Below are positions 17,631 to 26,420 of a stretch of 64,000 nucleotides of DNA, one piece after another. Source of the DNA: JBARRO01 sp049644265 (GTDB taxonomy: Bacteria; Bacteroidota; Ignavibacteria; UBA10030); NCBI GenBank assembly GCA_049644265.1, contig JBARRO010000048.1, positions 1 through 64,000 on the forward strand, written 5' to 3'. Made by a program: the position numbers and the translations under genes. The notes below the pieces were generated by a model that was given only the letters and a program-made list of their open reading frames with translations, was not told the origin of the DNA and made no database searches. Position 1 is the stretch's first letter. The number at the start of each line of letters is the position of its first letter.

Positions 17631-18053
17631 ATGTCAACCCTCTACAGAGAGCTCGCGACAATTGCTCAAAGAGCAAAAGTCCGCGCCCATGCTCCCTATT
17701 CCAAGTTTCGGGTGGGAGCAGCAATCCTCACGAAGAACGGTGAAGTCTTCACCGGCTGCAACATTGAAAACAGTTCCTACAGCCTGACCATCTGCGCAGA
17801 ACGGACTGCAATCTTCAAAGCGATCTCCGAGGGTAAAGGCAAAGAAGGATTCAAAGCCATCGCCATCGCTTCTGACGATCCGGGACACACTCCTCCCTGC
17901 GGCGCCTGTCGCCAGGTGCTCATAGACCTCGCTGGAAACATCGATGTCATCCTTGTAAACCCCAAGATGAAACTTAAGACAATGAAGCTTAAGTTCCTTG
18001 TCCCAATGGCATTTACAGACAAGAATCTCAAGCGCACACGAAGGAAAAAATAA
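17631..18053 (+). CDS. cdd: Cytidine deaminase
   Basis: A 140-residue zinc enzyme of the small tetrameric type that deaminates cytidine and deoxycytidine. Zinc-site motifs are TICAERTAIF (Cys plus catalytic Glu) and PPCGACRQVL. VRAHAPYSKFRVGAAI and FTGCNIENSSYSLT are typical substrate-binding blocks. The C-terminus is Lys/Arg-rich. An open frame from 17541 would add 30 non-conserved residues; MSTLYRELATIAQ at 17631 fits the family. The next gene (tdk) starts 3 bases after the stop. Confidence 0.93.
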   Translation: MSTLYRELATIAQRAKVRAHAPYSKFRVGAAILTKNGEVFTGCNIENSSYSLTICAERTAIFKAISEGKGKEGFKAIAIASDDPGHTPPCGACRQVLIDLAGNIDVILVNPKMKLKTMKLKFLVPMAFTDKNLKRTRRKK

Positions 18054-18056
18054 TAC

Positions 18057-18632
18057 ATGGATACTTCTGAGTTGCACAACATACCAAGAAATACCGGTTG
18101 GATCGAAGTCGTTTGCGGATGCATGTTCAGCGGAAAGACCGAGGAGCTCATTCGAAGATTGCGAAGAGCACAGATCGCCAGGCAGAAGGTGGCAGTCTTC
18201 AAACCTCGAATCGACAAACGTTACAGTGCGGAGCACATTGTTTCCCATAGCGAACAATCGCTCGTCTCAACGGTCGTAGATGACGCCTCGGATATTCTTA
18301 AGCAGGCGGGAGATGCCCAGGTTATTGGGGTTGACGAGGGTCAGTTCTTTAAGGCTAATCTTGTCGAAGTGTGTGAAGCGTTAGCCAACAACGGAAAACG
18401 GGTTATTGTGGCCGGTCTGGATCAGGATTATCGTGGAAAACCATTTGAACCGATGCCCCAACTCCTTTCAATAGCGGAGTATATCACCAAAACCCTCGCG
18501 ATCTGTGTCGTCTGCGGAAATCCCGCAGACCGCACCCAAAGGACCTCGGCATCGAGTGAGAGAGTTGTGGTTGGGGCCAAAGAGATGTACGAGGCTCGAT
18601 GCAGGCGGTGTCACCAACCTCCAAAGGAATAG
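18057..18632 (+). CDS. tdk: Thymidine kinase
   Basis: A 191-residue type II thymidine kinase, making dTMP from thymidine and ATP. P-loop GCMFSGKTEEL (~21-31), Walker B-like VIGVDEGQFF (~89-98), the lasso region CVVCGNPADRTQR and a zinc site formed by CVVC and CRRCH. It forms a pyrimidine salvage pair with cdd. Confidence 0.96.
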   Translation: MDTSELHNIPRNTGWIEVVCGCMFSGKTEELIRRLRRAQIARQKVAVFKPRIDKRYSAEHIVSHSEQSLVSTVVDDASDILKQAGDAQVIGVDEGQFFKANLVEVCEALANNGKRVIVAGLDQDYRGKPFEPMPQLLSIAEYITKTLAICVVCGNPADRTQRTSASSERVVVGAKEMYEARCRRCHQPPKE

Positions 18633-18924
18633 TAGAACTTTATTAGTGCATTACCTTGAAATATAAAGAGTTATCAATTGTTAAGAAACCAACAGTTGAA
18701 TATAAAATCAACTTTTGGGCACTTGCGTGGAACTGAGTTTGGGATTCAATCATTTTCGGTTTTCCTACTTCCAAGGGTTCGCCAAGTGACTCTACCGCAA
18801 ACAGCTGCAACCCAGAGAACATCCAGAGATATCGTTGATTGTCCACGCGTGCTCCCGTTATTGAGCCCTTTTCAAAAAAATAGCATTTCGATTTTGTTCC
18901 AAGGTCATCTCCGATTGAACTTCC
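18633..18924. other. Spacer between tdk and the nucleoside phosphorylase gene
   Basis: About 290 bases, more AT-rich than the surroundings. A minus-strand open frame of ~118 codons (18643-18999) crosses it but has no family resemblance and overlaps the downstream gene's start. No clear promoter, terminator or RNA was recognised. Confidence 0.4.
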
Positions 18925-19815
18925 TTGCAACCAGCATGGTTCTGGCTTGTGGAGTCGAATTTGCCATCTAAGCAGCTCACAGAGCTTGAAAAGACGCATC
19001 TTGATGAGGCATTTCGGTTCGTGAGGTCCAAAACAAGACTCCGCCCCAAGATTGCGCTGATTCTTGGCTCTGGACTGGGAAATTTTGCGAAAGTCCTAAA
19101 AGTCGAGTCTTCCCTTTCATCCGGCCAAATTCCCTACTACCCTCAATCCTCCGTCCAAGGTCACGCGGGAAAGCTCATTTTTGGGTTTGTTAAAGCAGGG
19201 AACGAGTCCTCTCCCCCGGTTCTCGTGCTCAAAGGCAGAGTTCACTTCTACGAATCCGGATCTCTTGACCGCGTCGTTTTCCCCATTCTCCTCTTGCATC
19301 GGCTGGGAATTAACTCTCTCATTGTCACAAATGCTGCGGGGGGAGCCAACAGACAGTTCAGTCCCGGAGATCTGATGTTGATTAAGGACTTCATCCAGAT
19401 TTCCATGCCCCCTGCTTCAATTCCCGGGAGGAAATCCCCCGGTCGCTTTCTTCGTGCAGAACGCCGTCCGTCGTTTGACGATGGACTGCAGGAAATCATC
19501 AGAGGAGCAGCTGCAGAGTGTGAGATTCCCCTTCAAGAAGGCACGTACTGCTGGTTCAAGGGCCCGTCCTACGAGACCCGTTCAGAGGTGCAAATGGCAA
19601 AGAGGCTGGGGGCGGATGCGGTGGGAATGTCGACAGTTCCGGAAGTCGTAGCTGCCTGTCAGCTCGGTATGCGCGTCGCGGGGATTTCGTTGATTTCAAA
19701 CCTTGCTACCGGCATCTCCCTGGAGAAGCTTTCTCATCAGGAGGTTACGGACACAGCCAATCGTGTGCAGGCGCGGTTCACAAACCTCCTGCGTACCACA
19801 CTTCTTAACCTGTAA
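18925..19815 (+). CDS. Purine nucleoside phosphorylase
   Basis: Up to 296 residues; trimeric PNP (PunA/DeoD2/XapA type) that cleaves inosine or guanosine with phosphate. Signature segments: ALILGSGLGNFAKVL, GHAGKLIFG, LKGRVHFYE, VTNAAGGANRQFSPGDLMLI, CWFKGPSYETRSEVQMAKRLGADAVGMST and GISLISNLATGIS. The start is uncertain: TTG 18925, GTG 18949 and TTG 18961 are in frame without a good Shine-Dalgarno; alignment length favours one of the later two. It completes a salvage group with cdd and tdk, but with its own spacer. Confidence 0.92.
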   Translation: MQPAWFWLVESNLPSKQLTELEKTHLDEAFRFVRSKTRLRPKIALILGSGLGNFAKVLKVESSLSSGQIPYYPQSSVQGHAGKLIFGFVKAGNESSPPVLVLKGRVHFYESGSLDRVVFPILLLHRLGINSLIVTNAAGGANRQFSPGDLMLIKDFIQISMPPASIPGRKSPGRFLRAERRPSFDDGLQEIIRGAAAECEIPLQEGTYCWFKGPSYETRSEVQMAKRLGADAVGMSTVPEVVAACQLGMRVAGISLISNLATGISLEKLSHQEVTDTANRVQARFTNLLRTTLLNL

Positions 19816-19823
19816 TCCTTCCC

Positions 19824-20255
19824 TTACGGTCTGAATACCTGATAGAGCATCAGGTAAATAACCACGCCTGTCACAGAAACGTAAAGCCACACGGGATACG
19901 TCCACCGGGCGATCGTCCGATGGCGCGCATCCTGCCGTTTCAATCCCCTCCACAACGTCACCAGGGCCATCGGCACAATCGCGGCCGCGAGGATCGTATG
20001 GGAAATCAGGATCGTGAAATAGACAGGCCGGCTCCATCCTTCTCCGTGAAACAGTTGTGACCCATGGAAAGCGTGGTAAACAAGATAGGAACACAGGAAG
20101 AGCGACGAGGTAACAAACACACCAATCATTGTTGACCGATGGGCCCTGATGTTTCCTTGCTTCATGAAACGATGGCCCATCAACAGAAGAATGGCGCTCG
20201 TTGAATTCAGGATGGCGTTGAGGGCCGGAAGATCTGAAATTGAGAGAATTGACAC
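19824..20255 (-). CDS. DUF420-family membrane protein (CtaM/YozB-like)
   Basis: A 143-residue protein with four predicted transmembrane helices. SDLPALNAILNSTSAILLLMGHRFMKQG, HRSTMIGVF and the YHAFHG and ISHTILA histidine segments are typical of DUF420, whose members are linked to cytochrome oxidase assembly, probably heme or copper delivery. It is the last gene of the respiratory operon, following ctaB by 23 bases, and converges with the PNP gene eight bases away. Confidence 0.88.
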   Translation of the reverse strand: MSILSISDLPALNAILNSTSAILLLMGHRFMKQGNIRAHRSTMIGVFVTSSLFLCSYLVYHAFHGSQLFHGEGWSRPVYFTILISHTILAAAIVPMALVTLWRGLKRQDARHRTIARWTYPVWLYVSVTGVVIYLMLYQVFRP

Positions 20256-20278
20256 GAGGATTGATTCAGGGGCGGGGA

Positions 20279-21202
20279 CTAGATCCGATCCGCCAGCATC
20301 AGGATCATCAGTGCCGGAAGATAAGCTAGTGACGCGAAAAACACCAGACGGGAAGTGGCATTCACGACGACAGGGTTGTCCTGCCTTGACGCTCTTGAAA
20401 GCAAAAAGGAGTACCAGGCAAAGCCGCCACTCACCAGGATCGCCCCGACGAAGTAGGTCATACCAGTGAGACCGGCCACTGTAAAGCCAACACTCAGTGG
20501 AATCAGAATTGCGCAGGAAACCAAAATGTGAAGACTCGTTCTTGAGGCCCGATCGGTATCAATCACCGTGAGCATTTTGTATCCTGCACGAGCGTAATCC
20601 TTCCGATACATCCATGCAAGCGATAAGAAATGCGGAATCTGCCAGGCGAACAGAAGTCCGAAGAAAATCCAACCTCCCAAGGTGATCCTGTTGCTCGCTG
20701 CGGCGCACCCGATCAGCGTTGGCAACGCACCGGGGACAGCTCCCACGATTGTATTGAGCCAGGTGAGTCGCTTGAGCGGTGTGTACACAAACAAGTAGAG
20801 GAGCAGGGTTGATTCTGCGATAATTGCCGCGAGCGGATTTGCAAACACCCAAAGTATTACAAACCCCGCTGTTGAAACAAGCCAGCCAAACACGAACACC
20901 TCCGGGGCACGAAGTCGCCCTGCAGGAAGCGGTCTTCGCTCTGTCCGTTTCATTTTCGCATCGTGGAAACGCTCGATATGCTGGTTCAGCGCTCCAGCCC
21001 CTCCCCCGACGAAGAGGGTTCCCAGAGCAGTCCAAAGCATGACAATTCCATCAACCGTCGGCCCGGAAGCCAGATAGAACGAGAACACCGTGGTGAGAAC
21101 CGAAAGTCCCGTAAGCTCCGGTTTCATCAGTTCTATGTAGTCCATGAGCCGTACGCCTTGCCGACGGACCGACATTTCGACCATCTCGAACTGAGGGATC
21201 AA
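20279..21202 (-). CDS. ctaB: Protoheme IX farnesyltransferase (heme O synthase)
   Basis: A 307-residue UbiA-family prenyltransferase that adds a farnesyl group to heme B, the first step to heme A. The aspartate-rich prenyl-diphosphate site is GALNQHIERFHDAKMKRTER, followed by RPLPAGRL; VPGALPTLIGCAA and WQIPHFLSLAW are also typical. About nine helices. Its start overlaps ctaA by 4 bases, and it supplies heme O to CtaA. Confidence 0.95.
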   Translation of the reverse strand: MIPQFEMVEMSVRRQGVRLMDYIELMKPELTGLSVLTTVFSFYLASGPTVDGIVMLWTALGTLFVGGGAGALNQHIERFHDAKMKRTERRPLPAGRLRAPEVFVFGWLVSTAGFVILWVFANPLAAIIAESTLLLYLFVYTPLKRLTWLNTIVGAVPGALPTLIGCAAASNRITLGGWIFFGLLFAWQIPHFLSLAWMYRKDYARAGYKMLTVIDTDRASRTSLHILVSCAILIPLSVGFTVAGLTGMTYFVGAILVSGGFAWYSFLLSRASRQDNPVVVNATSRLVFFASLAYLPALMILMLADRI

Positions 21203-22224
21203 GCAACGGCCTCCTTTCCATTCACCACAAGCTTCTCCGAAATCAATCGAACGGGCGCAATGCGATACAGATGCAGAGCAGACAGCACAACGGTAACCAG
21301 GAGTAACGCTCCCACGGTCTGGTGCGCCGTTGCAATTTCAACGGATGTATGAGTCAGTACCGTCAAAGCCCCGAGAGAGAACTGAAGAACAACCACCCCG
21401 ATGAGCGCAAGACTGAGCGACCCGAACCTCCGTGAAATCCCCGATAATTTCCGAAGCTTGAAGGCACTGGCGATAACAAAGATCGACGTCACAACTGCCC
21501 AGAAACGATGGAGCATATGAATGACGATTTGGCCCCTTTCAATTGCGCCATCCGCGGCGAGACGAAGATCTGAACGGATGAGCTGTTCGTTGTACTTCGC
21601 AAGAGACTCGGAGGATAAGGATGGAACCAGCTGTCCGTACGCGAGTGGAAAGTCCGGAACGGCAAGGCCGGAATCCGTGTGCCGCATGACTGAACCGAGA
21701 ATCAACTGGATATAGACAGCAACAACAGACATCGCCACAATCACCATCGTATTCCGGGGAATGGAGATCGATGCCGGAGAACGAGTTAGCCACCAACGGG
21801 AAGAGAACAGTGCAAGCGAAGCAACGAGGCAGAAGAAGGTTTGGGCAAGCGTTGCGTGACTTGCGGAGACTGCGGGTGGAAGAAGGAGGTAGACTGTTAA
21901 TCCGCCCAGGAGGCCCTGCAGGATCACCGCGGCAAGCGATGCCACGGAAATCCATCGAACCCAGCGTCGCTTCTCAACCTTCATGATCCAGAATGTCAGG
22001 ATGACCGTAAGAAATCCAACAAACGATGCGATCATGCGGTGTCCGTGTTCGAAGAAGATACCTCCGACCATCGGGGGCATCACTTGTCCATACGACAACG
22101 GCCAATCCGGCACAGCGAGCCCGGATCCCGTGCTTGTGACCAATCCTCCGGCAACAAGCAAAAGGACGGTACAGAACGAGACAAAAACTGTATACCAGTG
22201 GAGCGCGCGCTTATATTCGTTCAT
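21199..22224 (-). CDS. ctaA: Heme A synthase (CtaA/Cox15)
   Basis: A 341-residue eight-helix membrane protein that oxidises heme O to heme A. Two internally similar halves each carry a GLAVPDWPLSYGQ-like loop (38-50 region and SGLAVPDFPLAYGQ). The heme-ligand histidines are in FFEHGHRMIAS, SASHATLAQ, IHMLHRFWAV and ATAHQTVGAL. It lies 4 bases after coxB. Its presence implies an aa3-type oxidase and aerobic respiration. Confidence 0.95.
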   Translation of the reverse strand: MNEYKRALHWYTVFVSFCTVLLLVAGGLVTSTGSGLAVPDWPLSYGQVMPPMVGGIFFEHGHRMIASFVGFLTVILTFWIMKVEKRRWVRWISVASLAAVILQGLLGGLTVYLLLPPAVSASHATLAQTFFCLVASLALFSSRWWLTRSPASISIPRNTMVIVAMSVVAVYIQLILGSVMRHTDSGLAVPDFPLAYGQLVPSLSSESLAKYNEQLIRSDLRLAADGAIERGQIVIHMLHRFWAVVTSIFVIASAFKLRKLSGISRRFGSLSLALIGVVVLQFSLGALTVLTHTSVEIATAHQTVGALLLVTVVLSALHLYRIAPVRLISEKLVVNGKEAVA

Positions 22225-22228
22225 GAAG

Positions 22229-23194
22229 TCAATTCGATGGTGCAGGTTCGGGTGCCAGCATAGTTGCCTGTTGCTGCAGCCAGGCTTGATATTCTTCAGG
22301 AGTCTGGATCGTTACGAATCCCCGCATCCTGAAATGTCCCAGTCCGCAGAGCTGCGCGCAGGCGATTTCCGTCGGCGTGTCCGGCGCAACTACTACGGAC
22401 GTGATGCCCGCCTGAAGAAGTTGTGGGACGATCTCCTCAGATATGCTTCCTCCCTTTGAAACGATGGGTGTTCCATCTTTTGCATTGTAGTCCTCAACCG
22501 CACTTGTCGATGCAAGCACCGCTGGATAATTCCCCTGTTTAAGGGCCACGTGTTGAATCGACTGTATGCGGATCTGATCCGTCGTCATAGTGGGGATAAA
22601 CCAGACTCGGATGACTTCACCCGGAATAGCATCCTGCTTCACGCGGAATAACGGAAGGTTGAAACTGTGGATAACATCCTTGCTCGACAGATGTATAACG
22701 ACCGGTTTCTCCACAGGGAGGTTGAGCTGATTAATCGTTGTGATATCGTCCTTGGCATACGGGTCCGAGCGATCCAGGCCCAGAGGGTTGTCCGAGCTAA
22801 CCAGGTTGATATCGGTCCGGCCGAACACGCCGTCTGCGCCGGGGTAATGGACATTCCATGCGAACTGTTCCGCCACAACGCGCACGACGGTTGCGGTCTT
22901 CTCGTCGGGTATCTGATTCACACGCTTGGCCCAGAGAGGAAAGGCAAATCCGATGAGCAGGATGGCCTCGAAGATCGCCACTCCGACTTCAAGATACGAA
23001 GAAAAATGACTTTGAAGGCCGTCATGATTTGCCGTCTGGTTCTTCGACCGTCGGAAACGGATGAGCACAAAGGCAAAGAAACTCCCCCATCCCACAAACA
23101 GAACGAGCATCAGCCAGTGAATGACAACAATCATGTTGTCAATTTCGGGCCCGTGGGCAGAAGCATCAATCGGTAAGCGCAAGAGATCGTGCAT
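22229..23194 (-). CDS. coxB: Cytochrome c oxidase subunit II
   Basis: A 321-residue subunit with two N-terminal transmembrane helices and a periplasmic cupredoxin domain with the binuclear CuA site: His in KDVIHSFNLPLFRVKQDAIPG and the cluster CAQLCGLGHFRM. There is no fused cytochrome c domain, so this is not a caa3-type subunit. A ~30-residue loop rich in Asp and Asn (RTDINLVSSDNPLG onward) precedes the domain core. It receives electrons from a cytochrome c, possibly the octaheme protein of the same operon. Confidence 0.93.
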   Translation of the reverse strand: MHDLLRLPIDASAHGPEIDNMIVVIHWLMLVLFVGWGSFFAFVLIRFRRSKNQTANHDGLQSHFSSYLEVGVAIFEAILLIGFAFPLWAKRVNQIPDEKTATVVRVVAEQFAWNVHYPGADGVFGRTDINLVSSDNPLGLDRSDPYAKDDITTINQLNLPVEKPVVIHLSSKDVIHSFNLPLFRVKQDAIPGEVIRVWFIPTMTTDQIRIQSIQHVALKQGNYPAVLASTSAVEDYNAKDGTPIVSKGGSISEEIVPQLLQAGITSVVVAPDTPTEIACAQLCGLGHFRMRGFVTIQTPEEYQAWLQQQATMLAPEPAPSN

Positions 23195-23213
23195 TGTGAA
23201 ACTTTCTCCTTCG

Positions 23214-23465
23214 TTAATTCATGCTTGGATAATCGACAGAACCGTTCATGGTCAGCTTCATCCGCTTCCGGATCCTCAGAAACACTGCGCTCAGAAGGCC
23301 CAGAACGCTTCCCGTGATCCCCAGAAGAACCAGAATTGCCGCGTTTACTCCCTCCGCCATCGCTGAATTCGTGTCGCCGTAACAAACCGGGCACGCAGCA
23401 GTTCTCGACGGTAGCATGCTGAGTGCAACCAAGAATACTATTCCGATGATCATCGATCGCTTCAT
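23214..23465 (-). CDS. Small exported membrane protein with CPVC motif
   Basis: 83 residues from the ATG at 23465 (the longer frame adds non-conserved sequence). A signal-like helix (MKRSMIIGIVFLVALSML) ends just before ACPVCYGD, followed by a second hydrophobic helix (ILVLLGITGSVLGLLSAVF) and a basic tail. The CPVC pair could bind copper or heme or form a disulfide. Its position between oxidase subunits suggests an assembly or accessory role; no function is assigned. Confidence 0.7.
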   Translation of the reverse strand: MKRSMIIGIVFLVALSMLPSRTAACPVCYGDTNSAMAEGVNAAILVLLGITGSVLGLLSAVFLRIRKRMKLTMNGSVDYPSMN

Positions 23466-23481
23466 GGAGTTTTCCTCCTTC

Positions 23482-23682
23482 TCACATGGAACTGATATGC
23501 CGGAACTTCCTGAGAAATCGCCGGCCGTAGAGGACGAGCAGCAGACTGCACAAGAACGCGCCAACGGCGCCAGAGATCTCCACGGGACCACGGCCATCGT
23601 AGGTCAGGAGCCAGATGCCGAACCCGAATGTGCAGAGTGTCGCAATTCCGATAAAAAAGATGTGAAATCCTTTAAGAGACAT
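23482..23682 (-). CDS. Small two-helix membrane protein in the oxidase operon
   Basis: 66 residues: MSLKGFHIFFIGIATLCTFGFG, then a WLLTYDGRGP loop and a second helix SGAVGAFLCSLLLVLYG with a basic end. It overlaps the subunit IV gene by 11 bases, so translation is likely coupled. Not recognised; perhaps a small accessory subunit of the oxidase. Confidence 0.65.
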   Translation of the reverse strand: MSLKGFHIFFIGIATLCTFGFGIWLLTYDGRGPVEISGAVGAFLCSLLLVLYGRRFLRKFRHISSM

Positions 23683-23989
23683 GGCGGCCTATATTAATGT
23701 TGTCGTGCATGTGTCCCACGGGAAGCAGCATCAGCGCAAAGAAGAACACCACGGTCAGGATCAGGACGAAATAGATGAGCTTCTTTTCTGAAATGAGATG
23801 CATAAAATAACCGGCGACCAGCGATCCTTTGATGAGCGCGATCGTCAGGGCAACCAGCACAGCAGGAAGCGTTGAAAGGTGCAGGTATGACACGGAAACC
23901 GTCACCATCGTCAGTGCCATGAGCGACACAAAGACGATGATGTAGGTCCGGACGTGCTTTTTGATATCGACGGAATGTGCGTCAGACAT
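23672..23989 (-). CDS. Cytochrome c oxidase subunit IV (prokaryotic type)
   Basis: 105 residues with three hydrophobic helices and the COX4_pro pattern: a short N-terminus, TYIIVFVSLMALTMVTVSVSYL, IALIKGSLVAGYFMHL, then VVFFFALMLLP. The IKGSLVAxYFMHL motif is characteristic. It lies nine bases after subunit III. Confidence 0.88.
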   Translation of the reverse strand: MSDAHSVDIKKHVRTYIIVFVSLMALTMVTVSVSYLHLSTLPAVLVALTIALIKGSLVAGYFMHLISEKKLIYFVLILTVVFFFALMLLPVGHMHDNINIGRHVS

Positions 23990-23998
23990 GATCGCTCC

Positions 23999-24589
23999 TT
24001 AGAGAAGATACAGGACGGGAAAAAGGAATATCCATACGAGGTCGACGAAATGCCAATAGAGACCGGCGATTTCCACTCGATTCGTAAATCGCTGGGGGTC
24101 CGTCTGCCACATCTTGCTTCCCACACCCCACAGATACGTGTTGACCACGATTCCCCCGATCACATGCAGACCATGGAGCCCGGTCAACGTAAAATAGATT
24201 GCATAGAAGTTGTCCGTGCTGGGAAAATGACCGAGTTCAAACTTGTGTCCGTACTCGAATCCCTTGATGACAAGAAACACGAACGCAAGAAGAATCGTAG
24301 CTCCCATGTACATCTTGAACTTCTTGAACTCCTTCATCATGAGCGAGGCCCAGGACATCACCATCGTTACGCTGGAGGTAATCAACACCGCCGTGTTGAT
24401 GGTTGCAAGGGGCACGTTCAGGAGTTCCCAGCCATGCGGCCAGGTTTCGGCGCCCGTTCGTAGCAACACAAGCGACGAGAAGAGCGCACCGAACAGCATG
24501 ACTTCGGACGCGAGGAACAGCCAGATGCCCAGCTTTCCGTTAAAGAGCCCGGTATCCGACCGGGCGTCGACCGTATAGGGGATTTGCAT
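23999..24589 (-). CDS. coxC: Cytochrome c oxidase subunit III
   Basis: 196 residues with about five transmembrane helices, as in short bacterial subunit III proteins. Key features are NGKLGIWLFLASEVMLFGALF, the conserved Glu in LASEVM, GLHGLHVIGG and YWHFVDLVWIFLFPVLYLL at the end. It follows subunit I by five bases and stabilises the subunit I core. Confidence 0.95.
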   Translation of the reverse strand: MQIPYTVDARSDTGLFNGKLGIWLFLASEVMLFGALFSSLVLLRTGAETWPHGWELLNVPLATINTAVLITSSVTMVMSWASLMMKEFKKFKMYMGATILLAFVFLVIKGFEYGHKFELGHFPSTDNFYAIYFTLTGLHGLHVIGGIVVNTYLWGVGSKMWQTDPQRFTNRVEIAGLYWHFVDLVWIFLFPVLYLL

Positions 24590-24594
24590 GGCGC

Positions 24595-26358
24595 TTAAAC
24601 CTTTGCGGATTCGTTTTGGGGAAGGTAATCTTTATGGTTCCCAGGCACACTGTATTCGTACGGGCCCCTGTATACTTCCGGAGGCGTAAGAAAATTCCCG
24701 TGCGGAGGAGGTGTCGGAGTAGCCCAGTCGAGCGTTGTTGCTTCCCACGGATTCTCAGAAACTTTTTTGCCTTTCTTGATGCTCCAGAAGAAATTGAAGA
24801 TGAAAAACAGCTGGAACAATCCGAGCGTCCAGGCCGCGACCGACATGACCTCGTTCAGATACAGAACGCCCTGAGCGTGTGCATACTGCTGACCGCCGTC
24901 GTAGAGCCGTCGCGAAACTCCCGCCAGACCCTGGATGAACATCGGCATGAAGATAAAGTTGATCGCCACAAGCGATCCCCAGAAGTGGATCTTCCCGAGC
25001 GTTTCGCTCATCCGCCGACCGGTGACCTTTGGATACCAGAAATACACGCCGGCGAACAGGGCGAAAATTGTACCCGGGGCGACCACATAGTGGAAATGGC
25101 CGATGACGTAGTATGTGTCATGAAGATGAATATCGGTAGGAGCCAGGCCCAGGGGCAGGCCCGTCAGTCCTCCGATGCCGAACATGGGAAGAAAAGCCAG
25201 GGCGAAGAGCATCGGCGTGTTGTAGCGGATCGACCCGCCCCACAAGGAAAGAATCAGAGCTGTCAGAATAATAACGGACGGGATGGAAATGATCATCGTT
25301 GTCGTCTGGAAGAACGTGCTGATCGTCGTTCCCATGCCCGTCAGGAACATGTGATGTGCCCAGACGATAAACGACATGAATCCGAGGAAGATCGTTGCAT
25401 ACACCAGGGATTTGTATCCCCACAACGGCTTTCGCGTGTTGTTGGCGATGATTTCCCCGACAATACCCATGGCGGGAAGGATAAGCACATAGACTTCCGG
25501 ATGCGCCAGGAACCAGAAGAGATGCTGCCAGAGGATTGGGCTCCCTCCTCCACTCACCTGCAACGGCTGCCCGGAAACAACGAGGCCGCTCGGCAGGAAG
25601 AAGCTTGTTCCCGCAAGTCGATCCATAAGCTGCAGAATGCCCGCTGCTTCGAGCGGCGGAAATGCAAGAAGAAGAAGGAACGATGTGACGAGCTGTGCCC
25701 ACACGAAGAACGGCAAACGCATGAACGACAGGCCCCGGGCGCGGAGCTGAACAATCGTCGTAATGAAATTCACCGACCCGAGAAGCGATGATGTGATCAG
25801 AAAGATCATACCAATGAGCCAGAACGTCTGGCCTTCGGTCGCGATCGTCGCAAGCGGTGCATACGAAGTCCACCCCGAGTTCGCTGCTCCACCTGGAACA
25901 AAAAAGCTCGCAAGCATGATCACGCCGCCCCAGAAGTAGCAGTGATAGCTGGCCATGTTCAGTTTGGGGAACGCCATGTCCGGCGCCCCAATCTGCAGGG
26001 GAACAACGTAGTTCCCGAATGCTCCCACTGCCAGCGGCACGACACCGAGGAACACCATAATTGTCCCGTGCATCGCACCAAGCTGGTTGTAGAACTCGGG
26101 CAGCATGATTCCACCCGGCGCATTCGCCTCGCCCAACCATTGCCCGATGAACGGAATAGGCTGGCCCGGATATGCGAGCTGCCAGCGCATGATCATCATC
26201 AGCGTGAATCCAAAGAGCAGGAACAGGAGCGCGGTGATGCCGTACTGCACTCCGATGACTTTGTGGTCCTGGGAGAACCAATAGGTACGCCAGAAGCCCT
26301 GATGGGCTTCGTGGACATGTCCGTGAACGCTATGCTCAGCGGTCGTTACGTGTTCCAA
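24595..26358 (-). CDS. ctaD: Cytochrome c oxidase subunit I (heme-copper oxidase)
   Basis: A 587-residue, ~12-helix catalytic subunit holding heme a and the heme a3-CuB centre. CuB/heme region: WFLAHPEVYVLILPAMG with the His-Tyr pair, WAHHMFLTGMG, and HDTYYVIGHFHYV carrying the heme a3 and heme a ligands. FGNYVVPLQIGAPDMAFP is the low-spin heme side. The HPEVY Tyr and overall length point to an A-type oxidase. It reduces O2 to water and pumps protons. Confidence 0.97.
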   Translation of the reverse strand: MEHVTTAEHSVHGHVHEAHQGFWRTYWFSQDHKVIGVQYGITALLFLLFGFTLMMIMRWQLAYPGQPIPFIGQWLGEANAPGGIMLPEFYNQLGAMHGTIMVFLGVVPLAVGAFGNYVVPLQIGAPDMAFPKLNMASYHCYFWGGVIMLASFFVPGGAANSGWTSYAPLATIATEGQTFWLIGMIFLITSSLLGSVNFITTIVQLRARGLSFMRLPFFVWAQLVTSFLLLLAFPPLEAAGILQLMDRLAGTSFFLPSGLVVSGQPLQVSGGGSPILWQHLFWFLAHPEVYVLILPAMGIVGEIIANNTRKPLWGYKSLVYATIFLGFMSFIVWAHHMFLTGMGTTISTFFQTTTMIISIPSVIILTALILSLWGGSIRYNTPMLFALAFLPMFGIGGLTGLPLGLAPTDIHLHDTYYVIGHFHYVVAPGTIFALFAGVYFWYPKVTGRRMSETLGKIHFWGSLVAINFIFMPMFIQGLAGVSRRLYDGGQQYAHAQGVLYLNEVMSVAAWTLGLFQLFFIFNFFWSIKKGKKVSENPWEATTLDWATPTPPPHGNFLTPPEVYRGPYEYSVPGNHKDYLPQNESAKV

Positions 26359-26420
26359 TGTGGGTTCCTTTCCCCGATGAAGACGCCGCCCCGTTCAGGC
26401 CGGCGCCTGGATGGAGGTGA

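Noticed and set aside
18643..18999. Minus-strand open frame of 118 codons between tdk and the PNP gene
   Set aside because: No family resemblance, no ribosome site, and it overlaps the 5' end of a clear plus-strand gene; treated as spacer.
24616..25791. 391-codon open frame antisense to cytochrome oxidase subunit I
   Set aside because: The opposite strand encodes an unmistakable oxidase subunit; the antisense product has no domain signal.
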